Shown here piece after piece: positions 15,688 through 22,631 of a stretch of 27,658 bases of DNA (positions are counted from its first letter, which is position 1; each line of letters opens with the position of its first letter). Under the pieces are notes generated by a model. That model was not told the origin of the DNA. It made no database searches and saw only the letters and a program-made list of their open reading frames with translations. This DNA is from Acidobacteriota bacterium (GTDB lineage Bacteria; Acidobacteriota; Blastocatellia; Pyrinomonadales; Pyrinomonadaceae). The position numbers and the translations under genes are program-made. Location of the stretch: assembly GCA_023436495.1 (NCBI GenBank), contig JAEZIT010000104.1, positions 1-27,658 on the forward strand, read 5' to 3'.

Positions 15688-18008
15688 TACGACGATCTGC
15701 TCGTTATCCTCCCGGACTGTATTAATCGCTGCCGCACACGTTCCTGCCACTTCTTTCGCGGCTGATCGTTCTCTTCAAATTTCGACAAGAGGTCCCGCAT
15801 CGATTCGCCGCCCGCCTGCCGTGTCTTCATATACAGAAGTGCCACGATGATCGCCGTGAACGAACTCACAAAGACCTGGATAGGCAGCAGCAGTATCTGC
15901 AAAAGCGTTTCCAGCAGCGTCAATTTAACGCGGCTGCGCATATCTTCCTGGTTCGCGTTGGCTATATTCAGAGAACGATCGCCCAGGCTGATGCTTATGC
16001 CTTTCTTCTCTTCCCCCGCAGCCGCACCCGCCGCCGGCTCCGCACCGTCCGCGGGTTTCTCTTCAACCTTGATCTCGGTTTTCTTAATACCCCACGCTTC
16101 GGCAGTCACGTTGACGACATATGATAATCCGCCCGCCGCTACGGCCGGGATCAGAAACATAATAATGAACGCCGCCATTGCCGTTATGAACGACCGCTTT
16201 ACAAGCTCCTTCGACCTGCGAAGGGCCTCGCGGCCGCGAACGTTCTCCATCATCACTACCGGCCCGACCAGCATCCACAGAATGCTGAGCGATATAAAAG
16301 CCGCTATTCCAACGGCTGCTCCAAGTGCCGCTGCCGCAATGATTCCCGGCGCAAGATCGATTCCCGACGGCCTAACGAGAGCCCAGATCGCCGCCCCGAC
16401 CCCGAAAACCACAGATCCTGCAGCGATCGGCAGTGCAATTGCCAGCACCGTACTTAATACTCCTGTTCCGGCAAAAGTCCGCCACTTCTTCCGCGCTTCG
16501 CGGAGCGACGCACGCAGCTTTATCGGCCTCAGCGGGACCGCCAAAAGTTGTGCGACGATCCAGGTGATCGTTCCGATTATCAGGTAAACACTGAACGTAC
16601 TTACGACGCTAAGCAGAAACGCATTCAACCCCATCAACGCATTTGCCGTCGTGGATGGTATAGCCTCGCTGACCCGCAGAAAACTGAGGATCACAAGGGT
16701 GCCGGTTAACAGGATCATCGGCGTGTAAAAGAATGCCGACAGCATTAGGAACTTTGGCAGATGCTCGGAATAGATCATTCCGGCACGCCTCAGCAACATA
16801 TAAATGCCCTCGGACCGCGACCGAAGCTTGCTCGCGAACGCCTCTGCCGTCTGCGGGCGGTCATCCGGATCCTTGGCAAGCGCCATCTCGACAACGAGCT
16901 TGAGCTTGCGCCGCACGTTCTTCGCCTGCAGCGGCGGAGCCGGTTTTGTCTTATGCTCCTCCATCACGTCCTGAAAATCACCTGAGAAGGGCGTTCGTCC
17001 GGAGAGCATCTGGTACGCGATCACGCCTAGGCTGTAAATGTCCGACCGCGCGTCGAGCCGTTCGCCGCGGCATTGTTCGGGCGACATGTACAGCGGAGTT
17101 CCTAGTACCGAACCGACGCGCGTCAGGTCGGCCGAATGCGAATTGTCCAGCAGCGACATCGCGGCCGAAACCGGCATCGTGTCGGGAACGCCCGGAGCTG
17201 CCGATTCCGCGAAAAGCTTGGTATCTGCACTTTCCGCATCGGGCTCGGCGGGCATTATCGCAGTTTTATCTTCGAGCCCAACCGATGTGGATCTTGCCGA
17301 CCTTGCGGCCGTGCCGATCGCTCCCGGCTCGACCGGCATAACACCTGTCGCAGCGTCCGAAACGCGCGTTGCGAGATCAGCGCCGGCCATCGTTCCGTCG
17401 TGATTGCCAGCCATCGTGTCGCGGCCGCTTCCGGCAAACGTCGGAACTCCCGAAAGATGGATCGACGGTTCGTCCGTGTCGTGGCTGAAGCCCTCTTCCA
17501 GCTTCGCGATACCGAAATCCAGCACCTTTACGGTATAGCCGCCGCGCAGGTTCGGTTCGAGCCAAATATTGTCCGGCTTTAGATCGCGATGGATGATCCC
17601 CTGTTCATGGGCTTCCTGAACGGCCGAGCAGACCTGTTCCAGAATGTCGAGCGACCACGCGACCGGCAGTTTGCTCTCCTCTTCCAGGATCTCGCCAAGA
17701 GTACAGCCGTCGAGGTATTCCATCACAAGGTACGCGACCGGCCCGTCCGGCGAATCGGCAAATCCGAAATCGGTGACGTTCACGACGTTCGGATGCCGAA
17801 GGCGGCCGGCCGCACGCGCTTCACGGCGAAAACGCTCGACAAATTCTCCGCGCTCCATGAATTGCGGCGCAATGACCTTAACGGCCACCGGGCGCTCGGT
17901 GCCGAGGTGCGTGGCAAGATAGACCGTGCCCATTCCGCCGCGGCCCAGCTCGCGTTCGATATTGTATTTGCCGTCCAGCGTGTGACCGACCAGATCACTT
18001 ACATTCAT
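15687..18008 (-). CDS. Membrane Ser/Thr protein kinase, Hanks type (PknB-like)
   Basis: 773 residues. The N-terminal kinase domain has the glycine loop GRGGMG (22-27), K44 in VAVK, HRDLKPDN (140-147), DFG (164-166), GTPLYMSPE (303-311) and SDIYSLGV. All catalytic residues are present, so it should be active. The stretch between DFG and SPE is about 140 residues instead of the usual 20-30. It carries repeated short threonine/methionine motifs (RDTMAG, DGTMAG, TGVMPVEP, TAIMPAEP, PDTMPV). After about residue 400 come six or so hydrophobic segments (about 418-635 and 697-727), with a charged Ala/Glu loop (about 645-690). No PASTA or other sensor domain is present. ATG 18008 has only a weak ribosome binding site. 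It overlaps the downstream vWA gene by one base. Confidence 0.92.
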   Translation of the reverse strand: MNVSDLVGHTLDGKYNIERELGRGGMGTVYLATHLGTERPVAVKVIAPQFMERGEFVERFRREARAAGRLRHPNVVNVTDFGFADSPDGPVAYLVMEYLDGCTLGEILEEESKLPVAWSLDILEQVCSAVQEAHEQGIIHRDLKPDNIWLEPNLRGGYTVKVLDFGIAKLEEGFSHDTDEPSIHLSGVPTFAGSGRDTMAGNHDGTMAGADLATRVSDAATGVMPVEPGAIGTAARSARSTSVGLEDKTAIMPAEPDAESADTKLFAESAAPGVPDTMPVSAAMSLLDNSHSADLTRVGSVLGTPLYMSPEQCRGERLDARSDIYSLGVIAYQMLSGRTPFSGDFQDVMEEHKTKPAPPLQAKNVRRKLKLVVEMALAKDPDDRPQTAEAFASKLRSRSEGIYMLLRRAGMIYSEHLPKFLMLSAFFYTPMILLTGTLVILSFLRVSEAIPSTTANALMGLNAFLLSVVSTFSVYLIIGTITWIVAQLLAVPLRPIKLRASLREARKKWRTFAGTGVLSTVLAIALPIAAGSVVFGVGAAIWALVRPSGIDLAPGIIAAAALGAAVGIAAFISLSILWMLVGPVVMMENVRGREALRRSKELVKRSFITAMAAFIIMFLIPAVAAGGLSYVVNVTAEAWGIKKTEIKVEEKPADGAEPAAGAAAGEEKKGISISLGDRSLNIANANQEDMRSRVKLTLLETLLQILLLPIQVFVSSFTAIIVALLYMKTRQAGGESMRDLLSKFEENDQPRKKWQERVRQRLIQSGRITSRSS

Positions 18009-18263
18009 AAAGCCGTATTAACAATGTCCGGAAAACGGGAAATGCTGAATATGTCTACGCACGAAGCGTCCTATTGGTTCAGCGGGCGTCAACTGCCGCA
18101 AATACGGACGTCACGATTGATTATATAGGCAATTCTGCGAATTAATAAGCTTCGCGGTCGCCCATGATTGCCATTCCAACGGTATTACACTAAACTGAAT
18201 CCGATTTTAGACATTTTTTTAGAATCGAAGTCGCATTTTCCCAAATCATTCGAAGAAAAACAA

Positions 18264-18279
18264 GTTTCATACGTGAAAC
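18264..18279. promoter_or_regulatory. Candidate SOS-type operator of recA
   Basis: GTTTCA-TACG-TGAAAC is a perfect 6-4-6 inverted repeat, ending 5 bases before the -35 hexamer of the recA promoter. recA is normally LexA-regulated and LexA boxes are palindromes of this size, but the box sequence of this lineage is not known to me. Assignment is inference. Confidence 0.5.
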
Positions 18280-18284
18280 AGCAT

Positions 18285-18313
18285 TTCACAAACGCCTCCT
18301 TTTATGCTAGTAT
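18285..18313 (+). promoter_or_regulatory. recA promoter, sigma70-like
   Basis: TTCACA (18285-18290, 5 of 6 matches to TTGACA), a 17-base spacer, TAGTAT (18308-18313, 4 of 6 matches to TATAAT). The expected transcription start near 18320 leaves a leader of about 36 bases before ATG 18356. Confidence 0.65.
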
Positions 18314-18355
18314 TGTGTCTGAATAAATGACTTTCTATTAAAAGGAGTGTCAGCA

Positions 18356-19393
18356 ATGCATGGAGAAGCAGCAAAAATAAATATGGACAAAGGTAAGGCA
18401 ATTGAATCGGCCCTCTCACAGATCGAAAAGAAATTCGGAAAGGGCTCGATAATGAGGCTCGGTGAAAGGCCGCACGAGGACGTAGGTTCGATCTCAACGC
18501 GGTGCCTGAGCCTCGACGCGGCGATTGGCGTTGGCGGACTTCCGCGCGGCAGGATCGTCGAGGTTTACGGGCCGGAAAGCTCGGGAAAAACGACGCTGGC
18601 TCTTCAGGTCGTCGCATCCGCACAGCGGACCGGCGGCATCGCGGCATACATCGACGCCGAACACGCGATGGATCCCGATTACGCAGGAAAACTCGGCGTA
18701 AACATTGACGATCTCCTTATTTCGCAGCCCGATTCCGGTGAGCAGGCTCTCGAGATCGCCGAAACGCTCGTTCGGTCGAACAGCGTCGACGTTATCGTCA
18801 TCGATTCGGTCGCGGCTCTGGTCCCGCGTGCTGAGCTGGACGGTGAAATGGGCGATTCGCTTCCCGGCCTTCAGGCAAGGCTGATGTCGCAGGCACTTAG
18901 AAAACTCACGGCGATCGTGGCGAATTCGCGTACCTGTTTCATCTTTATCAACCAGCTTCGGGAAAAGATCGGCGTATTCTTCGGATCGCCTGAAACGACC
19001 ACAGGCGGCAAGGCCCTGAAATTCTACGCCAGCGTTCGCCTGGACATCCGCCGTATCGGAGCGATCAAGGAAGGCGACCGCGTCGTTGGCAACCGAACGA
19101 AGGTCAAGGTCGTCAAGAACAAGGTCGCGCCGCCGTTCCGCGAATCTGAGTTCGACATCATGTACGGCGAGGGCATTTCTCGTGAGGGCGATCTTCTCGA
19201 CCTTGCTGTCGCGAACAACGTCGTCGAAAAAAGTGGTGCCTGGTTCAGTTATTCCGGGGAAAGGCTCGGGCAGGGACGCGAGAATGTTAAAGGCTTGCTG
19301 AAGGAAAATGCAGAACTGACCGATCGTATCGAACTTCATGTAAAGCGCGAGCTCGGCATGCTGAGCGAAGATGCCGAGGCCGCACAGGCCTAA
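18356..19393 (+). CDS. recA: Recombinase A
   Basis: 345 residues, a normal length for RecA. It catalyses ATP-dependent strand exchange in recombinational repair and stimulates LexA cleavage. Walker A is GPESSGKT (72-79); the Walker B region VDVIVIDSVAALVPR follows at about 143-157. The hallmark NQLREKIGVFFGSPETTTGG and the LKFYASVRLDIRRIG segment are present, and the C-terminus is acidic, as usual. ATG 18356 is chosen because AAGGAG (18342-18347) lies 8 bases upstream; an in-frame GTG at 18347 overlaps that site and is unlikely. It has its own promoter and terminator and is monocistronic. Confidence 0.99.
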   Translation: MHGEAAKINMDKGKAIESALSQIEKKFGKGSIMRLGERPHEDVGSISTRCLSLDAAIGVGGLPRGRIVEVYGPESSGKTTLALQVVASAQRTGGIAAYIDAEHAMDPDYAGKLGVNIDDLLISQPDSGEQALEIAETLVRSNSVDVIVIDSVAALVPRAELDGEMGDSLPGLQARLMSQALRKLTAIVANSRTCFIFINQLREKIGVFFGSPETTTGGKALKFYASVRLDIRRIGAIKEGDRVVGNRTKVKVVKNKVAPPFRESEFDIMYGEGISREGDLLDLAVANNVVEKSGAWFSYSGERLGQGRENVKGLLKENAELTDRIELHVKRELGMLSEDAEAAQA

Positions 19394-19415
19394 GTTCATG
19401 GATCAATAAAAAGTT

Positions 19416-19446
19416 AAGGCCGCCCATTTGGACGGCCTTTATTTTA
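19416..19446. terminator. Bidirectional terminator after recA
   Basis: AAGGCCG (19416-19422) and CGGCCTT (19433-19439) around a 10-base loop, followed by TATTTTAT on the plus strand. It lies between the convergent recA and lipoprotein genes. Confidence 0.8.
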
Positions 19447-19452
19447 TCGATC

Positions 19453-19893
19453 TTACGGCTTTTTCTGGACCGTGCTCGGCCCATCTGCCGCGGCACCCGA
19501 CGGCCGGTTGGCCGGCGGCGGAGGCGGCATATTAGCCGGCTGCGTCATCTGCCGTTTCAGCGTTTCGGGATCCGGGATCCCCGGTGTCGGCGTCAGGCCC
19601 GGCTTCATGGGCTTGTTAAGCTCTTTCGGGTCCGGAATTCCAGGCGTCGGCGTCGCACCGACCGGCAATTTGTTTGCTTCGCCCGGAGCCGGAATGCCCG
19701 GCGTGGTGTTTGCGCTCGGTTCGATCGGCTTTGCAGACAAGCCTTCAGGCAAATTCGCCGGATCGAGATTGGCGGCAACATTAGCGTTTGAATTACTCGT
19801 GTTCGAAGTATTCGCGCTCGGCTGGCACGCCATGAAAGCAGCGGCCGCAACAAGCGTAAAACATAAGAAAAGGATTCGGTTCATTCTGATCAT
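19453..19893 (-). CDS. Proline-rich lipoprotein with TPGIPDP repeats
   Basis: 146 residues. The signal sequence ends in AAAAFMAC, a loose lipobox with C23 as the acylated residue. The mature part begins with an N/S/T/A-rich flexible tether. It then carries three spaced repeats: TTPGIPAPGEANKLP, PTPGIPDPKELNKP, PTPGIPDPETLKRQ. A PPPPP segment and a lysine end follow. No folded domain is evident; it is probably a disordered envelope lipoprotein, perhaps contacting cell wall or protein partners through the Pro repeats. ATG 19893 has GAGG 4 bases upstream; a second ATG at 19884 is possible. It is expressed from a perfect-consensus promoter about 150 bases upstream, with a structured leader between. 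Confidence 0.78.
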   Translation of the reverse strand: MIRMNRILFLCFTLVAAAAFMACQPSANTSNTSNSNANVAANLDPANLPEGLSAKPIEPSANTTPGIPAPGEANKLPVGATPTPGIPDPKELNKPMKPGLTPTPGIPDPETLKRQMTQPANMPPPPPANRPSGAAADGPSTVQKKP

Positions 19894-19920
19894 TCTTCCT
19901 CTTATAAATTTAAAATAGCT

Positions 19921-19975
19921 GTGCCGGCTTGAATGTTGCGTCCCTGGGGGACAGCGACGGCGTTCAAACCGGCAC
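19921..19975 (-). ncRNA. Structured leader hairpin of the lipoprotein mRNA
   Basis: In the minus-strand transcript, GTGCCGGTTTGAA pairs with TTCAAGCCGGCAC (plus coordinates 19963-19975 and 19921-19933). This is a 13-bp stem with one G-U pair. Its large loop contains an inner stem GTCCC-CCA-GGGAC (19940-19952). It begins 28 bases upstream of the lipoprotein ATG, so it lies in the 5' leader. I recognise no known riboswitch class; it may be a new regulatory element, an attenuator, or part of a small RNA. Confidence 0.45.
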
Positions 19976-20007
19976 GGGCAGGTATCAAACGGAATTCGGA
20001 AGGTAAT

Positions 20008-20032
20008 GTAGCTGACATAGGCAAACAGCTAC
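20008..20032 (-). ncRNA. Hairpin at the 5' end of the lipoprotein transcript
   Basis: GTAGCTG and CAGCTAC (arms 20008-20014 and 20026-20032) pair around an 11-base loop. It lies just downstream of the expected transcription start of the minus-strand promoter, so the transcript would begin with this stem-loop, a common stabilising arrangement. Confidence 0.45.
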
Positions 20033-20041
20033 TAAAACGTG

Positions 20042-20069
20042 ATTATAGAGTTATTGGCCAATATGTCAA
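20042..20069 (-). promoter_or_regulatory. Perfect-consensus sigma70 promoter for the lipoprotein gene
   Basis: On the minus strand: TTGACA (20069-20064), a 16-base spacer, TATAAT (20047-20042). Both hexamers match the consensus in all six positions. The start would be near 20035, about 140 bases before ATG 19893. Confidence 0.85.
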
Positions 20070-20070
20070 C

Positions 20071-20101
20071 ACAAAAATGCCATTTTGTGGCACATTTTTG
20101 T
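20071..20101. repeat. AT-rich hairpin between two divergent promoters
   Basis: ACAAAAATGCCA, loop TTTTG, then TGGCA, a 2-base bulge, and TTTTTGT. It could act as a terminator in either direction because of the T-runs, or as a regulator site between the lipoprotein promoter (-) and the tRNA promoter (+), whose -35 elements lie on each side. Confidence 0.5.
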
Positions 20102-20128
20102 CTAGGTAGTTTGGCCCACCATTTCGAT

Positions 20129-20157
20129 TTGACATACGGCAAATGCTTATTTAGACT
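20129..20157 (+). promoter_or_regulatory. tRNA-Phe promoter
   Basis: TTGACA (20129-20134, perfect), a 17-base spacer, TAGACT (20152-20157, 4 of 6). It lies 39 bases before the mature tRNA 5' end. Confidence 0.7.
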
Positions 20158-20196
20158 TATGAATTCGCCCTGCTTCTGGAGTGAAAACGAAATTAA

Positions 20197-20272
<76 letters not shown>

Positions 20273-20280
20273 GAATCAAA

Positions 20281-20306
20281 AAGGCTGCCGTCTGGCAGCC
20301 TTTTTT
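20281..20306. terminator. Strong bidirectional terminator
   Basis: AAGGCTGCC (20281-20289), GTCT, GGCAGCCTT (20294-20302) then TTTT. A 9-bp perfect stem with T-run on the plus strand and an A-run before it that gives T-run on the minus strand. It serves tRNA-Phe and the convergent hybrid kinase gene. Confidence 0.92.
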
Positions 20307-20322
20307 CGTATTGTATACACCG

Positions 20323-22575
20323 CTATTTTTCTGCAAGTCTTCTGATCGCGTCGCTCAATGCCCCTATATCGACCGGCTTCGATAGATGCAGTTGAAAGCC
20401 GGAGGCCATGGCGCGTTCGCTGTCTTCGTCGCGTGCCATTGCGGTCAGGGCGATCGCCGGGATACGCGAATTTTTCTGCGACGACCGTAGGCGTTCGATC
20501 AGCGAATATCCGTCTTCACCCGGCATATTTATGTCAGTCAACAGAATATGGGGCTCCCAATTTTCCATCGATGCGAACGCCTCGTCGACCGACATCGAAG
20601 CGTGAACATCTGCTCCGGACAGATTGAGAGCGACCGACAGCATTTCGCAGGTGTCCGCGTCGTCATCGACGACGAGCACGCGGATGCCGTCAAGTTTCGC
20701 CCCGTTCGACTGCTGCGGCTGATTGTTCCCGTTCCGCTCTTCGGCCTTATCGACGGCCTCCTGGCTTGCGACAAGTGTTCGCGGCAGCGATATTGTGAAC
20801 TCCGCGCCTTTACCCTGGCCGTCGCTGCTGACCGAAACACCGCCGCCGTGAAGCTCCGATAAATGCTTAACAATAGCAAGGCCCAGCCCTAACCCATCGT
20901 GCAATCTCGTGCTCGAACTGTCCTGCTGGCGGAACCGGTCGAAAACATACGGCAGGAATTCAGCGTCGATACCGTGGCCGTTGTCCTTGACGGTAATATA
21001 GATCGTTGACGGATCGGAGGTCACGGAAACATCGATGCTTCCGCCCGCCGGCGTAAATTTTACGGCGTTGGTAAGCAGATTCCAGACCATCTGCTGCAGG
21101 CGCTGCGAATCGCAGGTAATAGCCGGAATTTCGGGCTCGCTCTCGATAGAAAAGTTGATGTCCTTCGCTGTCAGCGACGGCTTGACCGCTTCGACGGCTG
21201 CCTCGACGACCGGCACGACGTCCGTCGGCGACAAATTCAGATGCAGCTTGCCCGTGATCAGCCTCGAAGTATCGAGAAGGTCGTCGATAAGCTTCGCCTG
21301 CGAGTGGGCGTTGCGATATATCGTCCGCAATGCGTTTTCCTGTTCGTCTTTGTTCAGCTTTCCGGCGGTCAGCATCTGTCCCCACCCGAGGATCGCATTC
21401 AGCGGCGTTCTTAGCTCGTGCGAAACCGTCGCCAGGAACTGGTCTTTCAACTGGCTCGCCGTTTCGGCCTGTTCGCGAAGCGACTTTTCCCGGACCAGCA
21501 GGCGCTCGCGTTCCGATTCGACACGCTTGCGTTGTATGAATTGCCCGATCTCGCTACCGGCCGCCTCGAACATCTCGAAAAGGTGTTTGTCCGGTGCCAT
21601 CGGCGTTTTTACAAAGAATTCGATGACGCCGAAAAATTGCCTGCCGATCGTGATCGGAAAACCGACGGCGCTGACCAGCCCGGCCGCAGCCGCAAAGCGC
21701 GTACGCGGAAGCGTGCTGCCGCGAACGGTGTCCGAAAGCCACACCGGCGCGTTCTTTTCCCAGACCTGTCCCGGAACGCCTTCGTCTTTGCCGAGAATGG
21801 TTTGCCGGCTCTCCTCCATAAAGGTCCCGAGTTCGCCGGCATTTTCCGAAATCTCCACATCCGAACAGATCAGGGCCTTTCCATCGTCCGTCAGGACCCA
21901 TACCGCACAATAATCGGCGCCCATGTGGTCGATGAATGTTCTGAGGATCTGCGGTGCGGCTTCCTTAAAGCTTTTCGCGTCCGACAGCAGCCGCGTGATT
22001 GCGTGTTCCGTGGCGAGCCTCGCCTCCGATTCGGTTCGGACTCTGATCTCGCGCTCCAGCTCGCGATTCGCGAACTCGAGCGCAGCGGTGCGCTCCCTGA
22101 CCCTGGCCTCAAGGTCCGCGTTCAGACGGTCAAGCTGAACATTCGCTTCCTCGAGCTCTTCGGACTGTCTCCTGATCTGGAGCGTCTGACGGAACAGCTT
22201 TGTAAAGAAACGCACCTTTGACCTTAGGATCTCGGGATCTACCGGCTTGGTCAAATAATCGACCGCGCCCAGCGAATATCCTTTGAAGACGAAATGTTCG
22301 TCCTGGCTTTCGGCGGAGATAAAAATGATCGGCGTGTGCTGGGTGCGTTCGCGTTCGCGGATCAGTTCCGCGAGCTCGAACCCGTTTACGCCCGGCATCT
22401 GAACGTCCAGGAGTATCAGTGCTGCATCCTCTGACAACAGAAACCTAAGTGCTTCTTTTGCGGAATTTGCCCTGACTAGATTTTGGCCAAGGTCCTCCAG
22501 TATGCTTTCGACCGCCAGCAGATTCTCCGGAAGATCATCCACCAGCAATATGTTAACCTTGTCCTCCGCCGTCAT
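20323..22575 (-). CDS. Soluble hybrid histidine kinase, REC-GAF-HisKA-HATPase-REC
   Basis: 750 residues from ATG 22575 (GGAGG 3 bases upstream); the frame is open to 22722, but the extra 49 residues are not conserved-looking. Order: receiver 1 (about 6-125, phospho-acceptor D57 in LLDVQMPG); coiled coil (about 130-190); GAF-like domain (about 195-345); HisKA with H386 in ATVSHELRTPLN; HATPase (N box WNLLTNAVKF, G boxes DNGHGID and GLGLGLAI); receiver 2 (about 630-750, D681 in LLTDINMPG). No transmembrane segment is seen, so it is a cytoplasmic sensor, probably fed through receiver 1 by the neighbouring kinase. There is no output domain. It lies 56 bases after the giant kinase gene and shares its direction; a strong terminator follows. 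Confidence 0.93.
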   Translation of the reverse strand: MTAEDKVNILLVDDLPENLLAVESILEDLGQNLVRANSAKEALRFLLSEDAALILLDVQMPGVNGFELAELIRERERTQHTPIIFISAESQDEHFVFKGYSLGAVDYLTKPVDPEILRSKVRFFTKLFRQTLQIRRQSEELEEANVQLDRLNADLEARVRERTAALEFANRELEREIRVRTESEARLATEHAITRLLSDAKSFKEAAPQILRTFIDHMGADYCAVWVLTDDGKALICSDVEISENAGELGTFMEESRQTILGKDEGVPGQVWEKNAPVWLSDTVRGSTLPRTRFAAAAGLVSAVGFPITIGRQFFGVIEFFVKTPMAPDKHLFEMFEAAGSEIGQFIQRKRVESERERLLVREKSLREQAETASQLKDQFLATVSHELRTPLNAILGWGQMLTAGKLNKDEQENALRTIYRNAHSQAKLIDDLLDTSRLITGKLHLNLSPTDVVPVVEAAVEAVKPSLTAKDINFSIESEPEIPAITCDSQRLQQMVWNLLTNAVKFTPAGGSIDVSVTSDPSTIYITVKDNGHGIDAEFLPYVFDRFRQQDSSSTRLHDGLGLGLAIVKHLSELHGGGVSVSSDGQGKGAEFTISLPRTLVASQEAVDKAEERNGNNQPQQSNGAKLDGIRVLVVDDDADTCEMLSVALNLSGADVHASMSVDEAFASMENWEPHILLTDINMPGEDGYSLIERLRSSQKNSRIPAIALTAMARDEDSERAMASGFQLHLSKPVDIGALSDAIRRLAEK

Positions 22576-22631
22576 AGTCCTCCAATAATAAGATTCCGCG
22601 GTCCCGCTTGCCCGAAAATAACTATAATACC

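Larger units (their letters stand above)
18009..18355. other. Divergent intergenic region between kinase and recA
   Basis: 347 bases without a gene. The recA side has an inverted repeat and promoter (18264-18313) and a strong ribosome binding site. The kinase side shows no clear sigma70 promoter. An A/T-rich stretch lies at about 18195-18260. Confidence 0.6.

Noticed and set aside
18494..19399. A 301-codon minus-strand frame over recA
   Set aside because: It is the reverse-complement shadow of recA, with no ribosome binding site and no domain.
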